DNA of 64,000 nucleotides from Streptomyces sp. NBC_01571 (GTDB taxonomy: Bacteria > Actinomycetota > Actinomycetes > Streptomycetales > Streptomycetaceae): positions 4,154,001-4,218,000 of the forward strand of contig NZ_JAPEPZ010000001.1 of NCBI RefSeq assembly GCF_026339875.1, written 5' to 3'. The notes under the pieces were generated by a model that saw only the letters and a list, made by a program, of their open reading frames with translations, ran no database searches and was not told the DNA's origin. This document shows, in pieces, positions 40,501 through 49,615 of this stretch (the stretch's first letter is position 1; each line of letters begins with the position of its first letter). A program made the position numbers and the translations under genes.

Positions 40501-41501
40501 AGCTCGAGCGCGTACTCGGGCCACCAGTCGCCCGCCTTCGGACCGCCCTTGCAGGTGCCGTCCGACTCGCCGGGCCGCTTCACCCACAGATAGGCGTCGA
40601 CGAGCGGATCGGCGGTCTTCGTCGTCGGGCTCTCGCCCAGCGCGCGTCCCGGCGGATTGCACCAGTTCTCGTCGGCCTCGCCCGCCGTGTACGGCCCGTT
40701 GCCGTTGCGGCTGGTGTCGATGACGAAGTGCTTGCCGCCGACCTTCGCGGACAACCGCTTGCCGTACGCGACGGAGTCCCGGGTCGAGTAGAAGTTGGAG
40801 ACGTTCACCGCGAAGCCGTCGGCCAGGGCGACGCCCGCCCGTTCGAGCGGCTGGAAGATCTGGTCGGGGTGGCCCCAGCCCGCGTTGCCCGCGTCCAGGT
40901 ACACCTTCGTGTTCTTCAGGGACTTGAGCCTGGTGACGGCCTCCTTCAGAAGGAAGTAGCGCTCCTCCTGCCACCGCGCCGGAGTGCACCGGTCGACCAG
41001 GTGCAGGACCGCGTCCGGCTCCAGGACCACCGTGGCGGGCCCGTCGCCGATACCCCGGGCGACCCCGTCGATCCAGGTCCGGTAGGTGTCACCGTCGGCG
41101 GCGCCGCCCTGCGAGAACTGGCCGCAGTCGCGGTGCGGAATGTTGTAGAGGACCAGTACGGCGGCCCGGCCGGCCCGCCGGGCGGCCTGCGTGAAGCCGC
41201 GCGCCTCCCGCTCCGGGTTCTCCGGCCCGATCCACTCACCGGTCGGCCGCTCCGCTATCTTGCGGATCTGCTCCGCGTCCTCCTTCCTGCCCGCCTTGGC
41301 GTACGCGGCGACCTGCTGGGCCGCTCTGCCCGCCGGGTTGACCCAGAACGGGTCGGAGTTCCTGGGCTGTTGGGTGATCCCGGATCCCGCACCGTCGCTC
41401 TCGTCCCCGCCGCCCCCCGCGGACGAACACCCCGCCAACAGCAGGACCGCCCCCATCACCGCCATGGACGCCCGTGCCCCGGCCTCCTTGCCGCCGTACA
41501 T
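40482..41501 (-). CDS. cslZ: GH6 endoglucanase lipoprotein of the csl locus
   Basis: This 339-aa protein has lipoprotein leader MAVMGAVLLLAGC. Both GH6 signatures are present: VLVLYNIPHRDCGQFS (V-x-Y-x2-P-x-R-D-C) and ATVVLEPDAVLH. Further blocks are KVYLDAGNAGWGHPD and VIDTSRNGNGPY, typical of GH6 cellulases. It is membrane-anchored outside the cell. Position and family match the CslZ endoglucanase that trims the CslA product. The ATG at 41501 has GAGGGGGAG upstream; an alternative ATG at 41546 also has GAGGAG but lies in poor coding bias. It is convergent to the csl genes, not in the operon. Confidence 0.85.
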   Translation of the reverse strand: MYGGKEAGARASMAVMGAVLLLAGCSSAGGGGDESDGAGSGITQQPRNSDPFWVNPAGRAAQQVAAYAKAGRKEDAEQIRKIAERPTGEWIGPENPEREARGFTQAARRAGRAAVLVLYNIPHRDCGQFSQGGAADGDTYRTWIDGVARGIGDGPATVVLEPDAVLHLVDRCTPARWQEERYFLLKEAVTRLKSLKNTKVYLDAGNAGWGHPDQIFQPLERAGVALADGFAVNVSNFYSTRDSVAYGKRLSAKVGGKHFVIDTSRNGNGPYTAGEADENWCNPPGRALGESPTTKTADPLVDAYLWVKRPGESDGTCKGGPKAGDWWPEYALELAQASE

Positions 41502-41728
41502 GCAACTCCCCCTCGGATGCGCCGCATTGAGGGTCAATCGTGACATAGGCGTCTCCTCGCCCACGAGATCGCCCGAGCCCTGTCGGAGAGCTGTTACAGG
41601 CCCGGGCGCACTGGGTAGGCGCCGCTGAACGGCGACCCGGCACAGCGGGACGACACCGACGGAGACGACAGGGGGACACGGGGACAAGGGGGACAGGGGG
41701 GGACGACAACGGAATCGGGGTACGGGAG

Positions 41729-42541
41729 ATGCATCCGAGCACCCGGGAGACACGGCTCGCGGCGGCACTGATGGAAGCCGCGGACACCCTCTCCGACAGC
41801 TTCGACACCGCGCACTATCTGCAGCGCCTGTCCGACCACTGCGTGGAGATCGTCGGCGCGCACTCCGCCGGGATCATGCTGGTCGCGGGCGCCGAGAGGG
41901 TCTCGTTCGTGGGCAGCAGCCGCCGCCAGGACATCGCGCTGGACCTGCTGACCGTCCAGGCGGCCCCGGACCGCCGCGGCCCCTGCCTGGACAGTTACGG
42001 CACCGGCAGGCCCGTGCCACACGCCCCGATCGGCGCCGCCCGGACCGCCGCCCGCTGGCCCGACTTCACCCGGCGCGCGCTGCGCCACGGCATCGCCGCG
42101 ACCTTCGCGGTCCCGCTGCGCCGCCGCGAGACCCTGTTCGGCGCGCTCAACGTGTTCGTACCCCCGCCGTCCGGTCCCCCGGAGCCGCCCGGTCCGAGGG
42201 AGCCCCGCGGCCGACCGGAGCCGCTCGGCGACGAGGAGAGCGTGCGGCTGGCGCAGCTGCTCGCCGAGGCGGCGGCCGCCGGACTGCACAACCAGCGGCT
42301 GCACGCCGAGTACCGCACGCTGGCGGGGCAGTTGCAGTCGGCGCTCTCCCGCAGCGTCCGTGTCGAGCAGGCGAAGGGCATACTCGCCGAGCGCTGGAAC
42401 ACGGGTGTGGACCAGGCCTTCCCGGCGCTGCGCCGGTACGCGCGCCGCCACCGGATACCGCTCGACGAGGTCGCGGCGCGGGTCGTGGCGGGCTCGTTGG
42501 ACCGGGACGGCCTGGACGACGAACGGCCCCGTCCCGTATGA
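41729..42541 (+). CDS. GAF-ANTAR transcription antitermination regulator
   Basis: This 270-aa protein has an N-terminal GAF sensor domain (residues 15-185, including HCVEIVGAHSAGIMLVAG and FAVPLRRRETLFGALNVF) and a C-terminal ANTAR helix bundle (about 205-262: LQSALSRSVRVEQAKGILAE, FPALRRYARRHRIPLDEVAA). ANTAR proteins bind paired RNA hairpins to prevent termination. Stress or ligand sensing by GAF is family knowledge, and targets are unknown. It is divergent from the GH6 gene. Confidence 0.9.
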   Translation: MHPSTRETRLAAALMEAADTLSDSFDTAHYLQRLSDHCVEIVGAHSAGIMLVAGAERVSFVGSSRRQDIALDLLTVQAAPDRRGPCLDSYGTGRPVPHAPIGAARTAARWPDFTRRALRHGIAATFAVPLRRRETLFGALNVFVPPPSGPPEPPGPREPRGRPEPLGDEESVRLAQLLAEAAAAGLHNQRLHAEYRTLAGQLQSALSRSVRVEQAKGILAERWNTGVDQAFPALRRYARRHRIPLDEVAARVVAGSLDRDGLDDERPRPV

Positions 42542-42903
42542 GGCGTTCGCCGACCGCCCCCCTCAGCGGCCGTCACCTGGGCGGATCACACAGCGCCACC
42601 AGGTGCCGACCGACGTCCGACAGCCTCTAGGCCGCAACGCTCATCCGCTCTAGAGTTGCCTCGAACGCCCCCGGCCCCCGGCCGTTCGCGCCATACCGGT
42701 CCTCCGGATCACCGGGCTCCTCCCCGTGGTTCGCGATGTCCGGAATGGTCTCGGAACCTCCCGCGCCGTCGCCGGGTTACTCCCGCAGCCCGTGCGCGCG
42801 CGGTCGAGGACCAGTCCGGTCGGCGGCCCCGGGGGGAGCGGGCCGCCGGCCGGGCCAGGTGCGCGGGACCCCTGGGGCTCCGCGTACGGGGGCCGCCTCG
42901 GAT
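42542..42903. other. Intergenic space, no gene seen
   Basis: 362 bases lie between the convergent GAF-ANTAR and class F sortase genes. A CTCTAGAG palindrome lies near 42650. I see no credible frame or clear terminator. Confidence 0.4.
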
Positions 42904-43593
42904 TCAGAAGCCCTTTCCGGTGAGGTACGCGGACACGACCACGTTCGCGGTGTACGTACGGCGGGTCCGGTCGAAGGTGCCGCCGCAGGTGACGAGCCGC
43001 AGCTCGGCCCGTCCCGACTGCCGTGGCCCGTAGGCCTGTTGCGCGTCGAAGTGATCGCGCGGGAAGACCGCGACGTCGTCCACGGTGAACTCGGCGACGG
43101 TCCCGTCGTCGCGCATCACCCGGACCGTCTGGCCCGGCCGCATAGCGCTGAGCTTGTAGAAGACCGCGGGCCGGGTCTCGGTGTCGACGTGCCCCACGAA
43201 CAGCGCGGTCCCGGCCGACCCCGGCTGCACTCCGGCGGAGTACCAGCCGACCACGCCCGGCTGCTCGTAGGGCGGCGGATCGATGGCGCCCTGGGTGTCG
43301 AGCCCGCGAGCCACGACCGGTGCCCGCACCCCCATGGACGGAATGTCGACGCGCTGTGGCCGTGCCCTGCCGAGCGGCTTCAGCGGGGGAGGCATCCGGA
43401 CCTCCGGCGGCCGTCCCACCGCCGCGATGTCCCCGGTGGTCGGCGCCGACATCCCCAGCCGGACGTCGGTCACCTCCCGGCCCCACATCCACAGTCCGAG
43501 CAGCAGTAGTACCCAGGCGACACCCGTCAGCAGCCGCCCCGCACCCGAGGAACGCTCCCTGTCCGGCATGTCACTCGGAGGTGTCTCGGCCAC
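42904..43593 (-). CDS. Class F sortase
   Basis: The product is 229 aa. An N-terminal helix (RLLTGVAWVLLLLGLWMWG) anchors it. The sortase barrel carries catalytic His (ALFVGHVDTE), Cys (LRLVTCGG) and Arg (FDRTRRTYTANVVV), the class F arrangement. The GTG at 43593 overlaps the partner gene by 23 bases; an ATG at 43569 is an alternative. It probably attaches a surface protein, perhaps the partner encoded just upstream, to the wall. Confidence 0.88.
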   Translation of the reverse strand: MAETPPSDMPDRERSSGAGRLLTGVAWVLLLLGLWMWGREVTDVRLGMSAPTTGDIAAVGRPPEVRMPPPLKPLGRARPQRVDIPSMGVRAPVVARGLDTQGAIDPPPYEQPGVVGWYSAGVQPGSAGTALFVGHVDTETRPAVFYKLSAMRPGQTVRVMRDDGTVAEFTVDDVAVFPRDHFDAQQAYGPRQSGRAELRLVTCGGTFDRTRRTYTANVVVSAYLTGKGF

Positions 43594-44200
43594 GGCTGGC
43601 GCTGCGCAGCGCCACGGCCACCGCGGCGACGCCCGCGAGGACGAGACCGATCACCGCCTGCCGGGTCCCGGGACCGGTCTCCCGCGCGTCCACGGCCACC
43701 GTGTGGGTGCCGCTTCCGTCGGCGTGCGCGGTGCCGCCGCCACCCGCGTGCACCGGGGCGACGGGCGAGGCGGGGGCCGGGAGCGACTGCGTGGCGGAGA
43801 GCGTGGAGAGCGGCTCCGCCTGCCCGGTGACCGTCAAGGTGCCTTTGACCTGCCGCTGGCCCTGACCGCCCTCGCAGCCGACCGTGACGTCGTAGGTGCC
43901 TGGCGACAGCGAGGTGCGGACCCGGGTCTCGCCGGTGAGCACCCCGCCGGAACCGGTGAGCCGCGCGTCCGAGACGAACGCGGCGGACGCGGCGGTGCCC
44001 GTGCTTCCCGCGCAGCCCTGCGCCCGCAGCCGGATGTCACTGCCGGCCGCGGGGGCCGCGGGGGTCACCGAGACGGCCGCCGCGTCACTTCGGGGAGCGG
44101 TCGCGTACGCGGCGGGGGCCGACGCGGCCACGTACACGGTCGGAGTCAGCGCGGCCGCGACCACCGCACTCGCACAGAGAGTGAGTTTCCTTGAACCCAT
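43571..44200 (-). CDS. Secreted, membrane-anchored partner of the class F sortase
   Basis: The product is 209 aa. The signal peptide is LCASAVVAAALTPTVYVAASAPAAYA. A beta-sandwich-like domain has two cysteines (RAQGCAGST, VTVGCEGGQ). A Ser/Ala/Pro linker leads to ARETGPGTRQAVIGLVLAG, a C-terminal helix and the basic tail RSASRGRDTSE. The layout is that of a sortase substrate, but a canonical LPxTG or LAxTG is missing; RETG is the closest motif. GGAGG precedes the ATG at 44200. Confidence 0.78.
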   Translation of the reverse strand: MGSRKLTLCASAVVAAALTPTVYVAASAPAAYATAPRSDAAAVSVTPAAPAAGSDIRLRAQGCAGSTGTAASAAFVSDARLTGSGGVLTGETRVRTSLSPGTYDVTVGCEGGQGQRQVKGTLTVTGQAEPLSTLSATQSLPAPASPVAPVHAGGGGTAHADGSGTHTVAVDARETGPGTRQAVIGLVLAGVAAVAVALRSASRGRDTSE

Positions 44201-44309
44201 CGTGAACCTCCAGATATCTGGAGACTCCCCCCGCGGGCCGCCCGGCGCATCCGCTGACGCCCGCGACTGCTCCGGACGGGTTACGAATGGTTTAGGGGTG
44301 TCGTCCCCC

Positions 44310-45089
44310 TCAGATCCGGTCGACGAGGTCCGCGATCGAGTCGACGACCCTGGAGGGCCGGAACGGGTACTTCTCGATCTCGTCCCGCGTGGTGAGACCG
44401 GTCAGGACCAGGTAGGTCTCCATCCCCGCCTCCAGTCCGGCCAGCACGTCGGTGTCCATGCGGTCGCCGATCATCGCGCTGGTCTCGGAGTGTGCCCCGA
44501 TGGCGTTCAGGCCCGTCCGCATCATCAGCGGGTTCGGCTTGCCCGCGAAGTACGGCTGTTTTCCGGTCGCCTTGGTGATCAGCGCGGCGACGGCACCGGT
44601 CGCGGGCAGCGGGCCCTCGGTGGACGGGCCGGTCTCGTCGGGGTTGGTCGCGATGAACCGGGCGCCGCCCCTGATCAGCCGGACCGCCTGGGTCATGGCC
44701 TCGAAGGAGTAGGTGCGGGTCTCACCGAGGACCACGTAGTCCGGCTCGTGGTCGGTCAGGACGTACCCGATGTCGTGCAGCGCGGTGGTCAGACCCGCCT
44801 CGCCGATGACGTAGGCGGTGCCGCCGGGGCGCTGGGCGTCCAGGAACTTGGCGGTGGCGAGGGCGGAGGTCCAGATGTTCTCCACCGGGACGTCCAGACC
44901 CATGCGGCGGAGCCGGGCGTGCAGGTCACGGGCGGTGTAGATGGAGTTGTTCGTGAGCACCAGGAACGGCTTCCCGGACTCCCGCAGCCTTTTGATGAAG
45001 GCGTCGGCGCCGGGGATCGGCACACCCTCGTGGATGAGCACACCGTCCATGTCGGTGAGCCACGACTCGATGGGCTTGCGCTCTGACAT
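44310..45089 (-). CDS. HAD-IIA family phosphatase (NagD-like)
   Basis: This 259-aa protein has motif I LTDMDGVLIHEG, motif II LVLTNNS, the type IIA cap, motif III lysine in YFAGKPNPLMMRT, and motif IV AMIGDRMDTDVLAGLEAGM. This is the NagD/AraL branch, which dephosphorylates nucleotides or sugar phosphates. The ATG at 45089 sits behind AGGAG. Substrate unknown. Confidence 0.9.
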   Translation of the reverse strand: MSERKPIESWLTDMDGVLIHEGVPIPGADAFIKRLRESGKPFLVLTNNSIYTARDLHARLRRMGLDVPVENIWTSALATAKFLDAQRPGGTAYVIGEAGLTTALHDIGYVLTDHEPDYVVLGETRTYSFEAMTQAVRLIRGGARFIATNPDETGPSTEGPLPATGAVAALITKATGKQPYFAGKPNPLMMRTGLNAIGAHSETSAMIGDRMDTDVLAGLEAGMETYLVLTGLTTRDEIEKYPFRPSRVVDSIADLVDRI

Positions 45090-45200
45090 CTGCTGGATCT
45101 CCTGCCGTCCTGGCGTTCGTACGCACTGGATCCGGGGGCGCCGGAACGACGCTGTGCCGACGCCCCCCAGCCTAGTCAGGGCCGTACGATCCCGACCTGG

Positions 45201-46694
45201 TCAGGCCTGTTCGATCCGCACCCCGTCGATCACCCAGTACCAGTTGTTGCCGCCGGTGTAGCGGAACCGGGCGCGGGCCGTCCGCGCGCCGGCCGGGACC
45301 TGGAGGGTGAGCGTCTCGGTGCGGGAGGGCACGTCGGCGGTGTACGTCTTCACCGGGACCGGCGCGGCGTCGTCGTAGGAGACGAGCACCTCGCCCTTCT
45401 GCGGGGCCTCCTGACGGTAGTACGTGGTGTACGTCAGCGTGGCCGTGCGGCCGCCGGTGACCGGGTGGGCCGGGCTGATCAGGGTGGAGTCGAAGGTGCC
45501 CGAGACGGTCCTGTCGTTCCACTCGTCGCCGTCGGCGACCGCGAAGACGTTGCGGGCCCGGACGTTGGACTCGCGTTCCTGGTCGACCTGGGCCGCGGTC
45601 CAGAACTCGTCCGTGGTGAAGGACCAGCCGCGCCACTCCGTGACGCCGCGCGTGCCCATCGCGGAGTTGTCGACCGACCAGCCGGGGGGCGGGGTGTGGG
45701 TGAAGCCCAGGATGCCGGCGCCGATGCCGGTCTCGTCGACGCGCGTCCCCAACTGGGCGCGCAGCGCGTCGAAGTCGTCGGCCACCGGCTGCTGGAGCGG
45801 CCGTCCGTCCAGGCCCCAGCCGGGGTCGATCGCGATGCCCAGGTGGGCGAGGGCGGAGGCGGCGACGTCGGGCATCTTGATGTCGTAGCGCACCGATCCG
45901 GCCGCTGTCCCGGCCCCGGTCGCGATCACGAAGGTCTGCCGCTCGGGCCGGCTGGAGCCGCCGTGGCCGCCCGCGTCGGTGTGTCCGTGGTCGGCGGTGA
46001 TCATGATCAGCCAGTCCTCGCTCGGGTACGAGGCACGGGCTTCGACGGTGGCGACCAGCTGTCCGACCTGGGTGTCGACACCGTGGACGGCGTCCAGGTA
46101 CTGGGAGCTGGCGGCGCCGTAGCTGTGGCCGGCATGGTCGACGTTGTCGAGCTGGACGAAGACCGCGTCCGGGTTGCCGTCCCGCAGCCGCGCCACCGCG
46201 CGCGAGGTCGTGCCGGTGTCGTACTCGGCGCTGGGTGTGGACACCCGGGTGTCGACCTTCGACGAGAGGACCGTGTCGGTGATCGGCGCCCAGGACGAGA
46301 CGGCGTACGTGCTCAGGGACGGCTTCGCGGTCTCGATCCGGGTGAGGAAGTCCGGGTACTGCGCGAACCTGTGACCGGTGAAGGCGTTGTCCTTGACGTT
46401 GTGCTTGTCGGGCCAGACGCCGGTGATGATCGTGGACCAGCCGGGGCCGGACAGGGTGGGCGCGAAGGGGTTGGCGTAGATGCTGCTGGGCGCGGTGAGG
46501 CCCGCGGCCATCAGGGCGTCGAGGTTCGGGGCGTCGGCGTCCTTGATCCGGTTCAGCAGGGTGCCGTCCAGACCGATGACCAGGGCCTTGGGCGTCCTGG
46601 CGGCGGCGCGGGCGACGGCGGAGAGTGGCCCGGCGGAGGCCGCGAGGGCGGCCACCGAGACGGGCAGCGAGCGACGGGACATGCGTGACGGCAC
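45201..46694 (-). CDS. Secreted alkaline-phosphatase-superfamily phosphodiesterase
   Basis: This 497-aa protein has a Tat-type leader (MSRRSLPVSVAALAAS). Blocks of the nucleotide pyrophosphatase/phosphodiesterase branch are KALVIGLDGTLLNRI (metal Asp), SGPGWSTIITGVWPDKHNV (nucleophile region), QLDNVDHAGHSYG and MITADHGHTDAGGHGG (metal His/Asp). A C-terminal beta-sandwich follows (RTATLTYTTYYRQEAPQ, LQVPAGARTARARFRYTG). The GTG at 46694 follows GGAGGACCAC. It lies beside the aminoethylphosphonate-type locus and may release phosphate or phosphonate from surface or environmental esters. Confidence 0.86.
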   Translation of the reverse strand: MPSRMSRRSLPVSVAALAASAGPLSAVARAAARTPKALVIGLDGTLLNRIKDADAPNLDALMAAGLTAPSSIYANPFAPTLSGPGWSTIITGVWPDKHNVKDNAFTGHRFAQYPDFLTRIETAKPSLSTYAVSSWAPITDTVLSSKVDTRVSTPSAEYDTGTTSRAVARLRDGNPDAVFVQLDNVDHAGHSYGAASSQYLDAVHGVDTQVGQLVATVEARASYPSEDWLIMITADHGHTDAGGHGGSSRPERQTFVIATGAGTAAGSVRYDIKMPDVAASALAHLGIAIDPGWGLDGRPLQQPVADDFDALRAQLGTRVDETGIGAGILGFTHTPPPGWSVDNSAMGTRGVTEWRGWSFTTDEFWTAAQVDQERESNVRARNVFAVADGDEWNDRTVSGTFDSTLISPAHPVTGGRTATLTYTTYYRQEAPQKGEVLVSYDDAAPVPVKTYTADVPSRTETLTLQVPAGARTARARFRYTGGNNWYWVIDGVRIEQA

Positions 46695-46841
46695 GTGGTC
46701 CTCCGTTGAGGGACGGTGCGGGGCACGAATGAGACGTGGAGCGCGAGAAGAGAAAGGGAGAAAGGGAGAAGGAGGGAACGGGTGAAGCGGTGAGGACGGG
46801 GTGGGGAGGGAGGGGGCGGCAGGCCGAAGCGCCGGCGGGCG

Positions 46842-47843
46842 TCAGCTGCCCGTGGCCGACTTCCAGTCCTCGACGTACGAGGTGAGGTTCTTGTCGATGT
46901 CGGACCAGTCCGGCTCGAAGACCTCGACCCCGTCCATGAGCTTGGTCAGGGCGATGGCGTTGGCGTCGGTGGCCTTGACGTCCCCTCGTGCGGAGAAGCC
47001 GCCGCCGATCTCGCTGACCTGCTGCTGCGCCTTGGCGGAGAGCATGAAGTCGAGGAGCTTCCGGCCGTTCTCCGTGTGCGGGGCCTTGGTGACGAGGCCC
47101 GCGGCGTACGGGAGCGCGAAGGTGGTCGGCTTCCCGGCGGCGTCGGCGGCCTTGTTGAGACACAGCACCAGGACGAGGCTGCCGCCGGCCGCGAGCGCGG
47201 GCAGCGCCTCGGGCAGGATCACCTGCCGCACGATCCGCGCGGGCCGCGCCCCCAGCGAGGACGCCACCTCCAGCTGGGCGGTCTCGATGCCCGAGAACGC
47301 GGCGAGCAGGGGCCGCATCACGAACGGCGTGAAGTACGTGATCTCGGCGAGCAGCACACCCCACGGAGTGGTGAGGAACTGGAACGGCCCCTCGGCGGCA
47401 CCGGTCGCGTCCGTCCACAGTCCGTTGGCGATGCCCACGCTGCCGTAGAGGAACAGCAGGGCGAGCGTGATGAGGAAGGACGGGAAGGACAGGAAGACGT
47501 CGATGAACCGGGCGACGGCCTTCCCGCCGGGGAACGGCACGAACGCGATGACCAGGGCGAGTGCGAACCCGAGTACGAGACACCCGGCCGTCGAGCCGAC
47601 CGCCAGCCACACGGTGGTGCCGAGCGCCTCCCGGAAGGCGGTGGAGGCGAACACGTCGCCGTACGCCTGGGCCGAGGTGCCGCCCGTGTCCGGCTGGAAG
47701 GACTGCTGGACGACGAGGGCGAGGGGGTAGAGGAAGACGAGGCCGAGGACGGCGACGGGCGGCAGGGCCCAGGCCCACGGCGGTATCCGCCGGCGGGACC
47801 CGGCGGGTGCCGCCGCGGGGGCGGTGGCCACGGCGCTAGCCAT
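46842..47843 (-). CDS. Chimeric ABC permease / substrate-binding protein (2-aminoethylphosphonate-type), deletion fusion
   Basis: Residues 1-230 are an ABC permease of the 2-aminoethylphosphonate importer type (helices, EAA loop LEVASSLGARPARIVRQVIL, then GGSLVLVLCLN). Intact relatives continue with EFGIVLF and more helices. Here, at about base 47154, the frame passes straight into the C-terminal 100 residues of the cognate binding protein (GLVTKAPHTENGRKLLDFML, QQQVSEIGGGFSARGDVK, FEPDWSDIDKNL). A deletion seems to have removed the permease end, the second permease gene and most of the binding-protein gene. The product can hardly transport; the gene is effectively broken although open. It overlaps the ATPase gene by 8 bases. 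Confidence 0.8.
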   Translation of the reverse strand: MASAVATAPAAAPAGSRRRIPPWAWALPPVAVLGLVFLYPLALVVQQSFQPDTGGTSAQAYGDVFASTAFREALGTTVWLAVGSTAGCLVLGFALALVIAFVPFPGGKAVARFIDVFLSFPSFLITLALLFLYGSVGIANGLWTDATGAAEGPFQFLTTPWGVLLAEITYFTPFVMRPLLAAFSGIETAQLEVASSLGARPARIVRQVILPEALPALAAGGSLVLVLCLNKAADAAGKPTTFALPYAAGLVTKAPHTENGRKLLDFMLSAKAQQQVSEIGGGFSARGDVKATDANAIALTKLMDGVEVFEPDWSDIDKNLTSYVEDWKSATGS

Positions 47844-48891
47844 CCGCGGTCACCCCCGCCGACAGCAGTACGGCGTCGTCGGGCGCGAAGTGCAGCGTCA
47901 CCGGGTCGCCGTGGGCGGGGGGTTCGCGCAGCTCGCGGAGGTCCGCCAGCACCCGGTGGCCCGCGACGTCGACGTACAGCCGGTGGGTGGATCCGCGCCA
48001 CTGCACCTCGCTGACGGTCCCGGCGACCTGGTTGGGTCCGGGGCCGAGGCCGACGAGGTGGGGCCGTACGCACAGGGTCGCCGAGGCGCCGGGCGCGGCG
48101 TCCGCGGTGTCGACCTTCAGCTCGGTCCCGGCGAGGGAGACGGTTCCGGATCCGACGGTCACGGGCAACAGGTTGGCGTTGCCCACGAAGGACGCCGTGA
48201 ACGCGGTCCGCGGCGTCCGGTACAGCTCCTGCGGGGTCCCGCAGTCCCGCAGCCGCGCCCTGTCCATGACCGCGATCCGGTCGGCCAGGGTGAGCGCCTC
48301 GATCTGGTCGTGGGTGACGTACAGGATCGACACATCCGGCAACTCGCGGTGCAGCCGGGCGAGTTCGGTGAGCATTCCGGAGCGCAGCTGTGCGTCGAGG
48401 GCGGACAGCGGCTCGTCGAGCAGGAGCACGCCGGGCCGGATGGCGAGCGCCCGCGCGATGGCGACGCGCTGCTGCTGTCCGCCGGACAGCTCCCGGGGAC
48501 GGCGCCGGGCGTAGGCCGCCATCCCGGTCATCTCCAGCGCCTCGGCGACCCGCCCGCGGATCTCGCTCCTGGCGACCTTCTGCGCCTTGAGCCCGAAGGC
48601 GACGTTGTCCTCGACGCGCAGGTGCGGGAAGAGCGCGTACTGCTGCACCACCATGCCGATGCCGCGCCGGTGTGGCGGCAGGTCGGTCACGTCCCGGTCG
48701 CCGATGAACACCCGTCCGGCGGCGGGCCGTACGAACCCGGCGACGGCCCGCAGCGCGGTGGTCTTCCCGGATCCGGAGGGCCCGAGCAGCGCCATGACCT
48801 CGCCGGGTTCGACGGTCAGGTCGAGGGCGTCGAGGACCGTGGTGCCGTCGTAGGCCACGGACACCCGGTCGAAGCGGATACCGCTGGTCAT
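47836..48891 (-). CDS. ABC transporter ATP-binding protein (2-aminoethylphosphonate/spermidine-type)
   Basis: This 351-aa ATPase has Walker A GPSGSGKTT, Q-loop VVQQYALFPHL, signature LSGGQQQRVAIARAL, Walker B GVLLLDEPLSALDAQ and switch YVTHDQ. A C-terminal TOBE domain follows (FVGNANLLPVTVGSGTV, LCVRPHLVGLGPG, VSEVQWRGSTHRLYVDVAG). It is of the PotA/PhnT class. ATGA overlap with the preceding hydrolase and 8-base overlap with the chimeric gene mark one operon. It looks intact although its permease partner is not. Confidence 0.9.
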   Translation of the reverse strand: MTSGIRFDRVSVAYDGTTVLDALDLTVEPGEVMALLGPSGSGKTTALRAVAGFVRPAAGRVFIGDRDVTDLPPHRRGIGMVVQQYALFPHLRVEDNVAFGLKAQKVARSEIRGRVAEALEMTGMAAYARRRPRELSGGQQQRVAIARALAIRPGVLLLDEPLSALDAQLRSGMLTELARLHRELPDVSILYVTHDQIEALTLADRIAVMDRARLRDCGTPQELYRTPRTAFTASFVGNANLLPVTVGSGTVSLAGTELKVDTADAAPGASATLCVRPHLVGLGPGPNQVAGTVSEVQWRGSTHRLYVDVAGHRVLADLRELREPPAHGDPVTLHFAPDDAVLLSAGVTADG

Positions 48892-49598
48892 CGCCCGTCC
48901 CCGCCGGACCGGCCGGATCCGAGGAGCAGGGCGGGCAGTTCGGCCACGGAGCCGAGCACGTACCCGGCTCCCGCAGCACGCAGTGCCGGTTCGTCGTGCG
49001 CCCCGGTCAGCACGCCGGCGACCAGACCAGACCCGGCGCGTGCCCCGCTGAGCATGTCGTACGAGGTGTCGCCCACGACCGCGATCTGCTGGACGCCGTC
49101 GGCGGCCCCGGTCCGCAGGAAGGCCTCCAGGACCATGTCGGGGTACGGCCGTCCCCGGCCGCCCGCGTCCGCCGGGCACAGCGTGAGCGGTACCAGGTCC
49201 CGCCAGCCCAGGGCGTCGAGGATCGCGTCCTGGGTGACGCGGGCGAACCCGGTGCTCAGTACGACGGTCCGGCCGGACGCGGTGAGCGCCTCGATCGCCT
49301 CGCGCGCTCCGGCGATCGGTGCGATGCGCCCGCCGTCGACGAGTTCCCCGTAGGCCTTCTCGAAGGCGGAATTGGCCCGCTGGGCGAGGGGCTCCTCGCC
49401 GAACAGGTGCCGGAAGACGGAGATCTTGGACTCGCCCATGGTGGCCCGTACGTAGTCCAGCTTCTCGGCGTGGTCCGCGGATCCGGGCTCGACGCCCAGT
49501 TCCCCGGCGGCCATGGCGAACGCCCGCTCCACCAGGCCGCCGTCGGCGACGGTGGTGCCGGCCATGTCGAGGACGACGAGCCGGGTGTCCGTGGTCAT
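48888..49598 (-). CDS. Phosphonatase-like HAD hydrolase
   Basis: This 236-aa HAD enzyme starts MTTDTRLVVLDMAGTTVADGG (motif I DMAGT, the phosphonatase-like variant) with VVLSTGF (motif II) and AVVGDTSYDMLSGARAG (motif IV). It belongs to the phosphonatase-like family linked to aminoethylphosphonate loci. Phosphonoacetaldehyde is the expected type of substrate, but this branch lacks proof. Start choice: ATGs at 49598, 49610 and 49622 encode a repeated VKEM leader; I prefer 49598. Confidence 0.85.
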   Translation of the reverse strand: MTTDTRLVVLDMAGTTVADGGLVERAFAMAAGELGVEPGSADHAEKLDYVRATMGESKISVFRHLFGEEPLAQRANSAFEKAYGELVDGGRIAPIAGAREAIEALTASGRTVVLSTGFARVTQDAILDALGWRDLVPLTLCPADAGGRGRPYPDMVLEAFLRTGAADGVQQIAVVGDTSYDMLSGARAGSGLVAGVLTGAHDEPALRAAGAGYVLGSVAELPALLLGSGRSGGDGR

Positions 49599-49615
49599 TT
49601 CCTTCACCATCTCTT

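Noticed and set aside
46695..46841. Purine-rich tract after the chimeric permease gene
   Set aside because: GAAAGGGAGAAAGG runs are striking, but they are in a short spacer upstream of the phosphodiesterase and no structure or gene is evident.
47836..49353. Long plus-strand frames over the phosphonate operon
   Set aside because: They oppose the ABC ATPase and HAD genes and have no recognisable domain.
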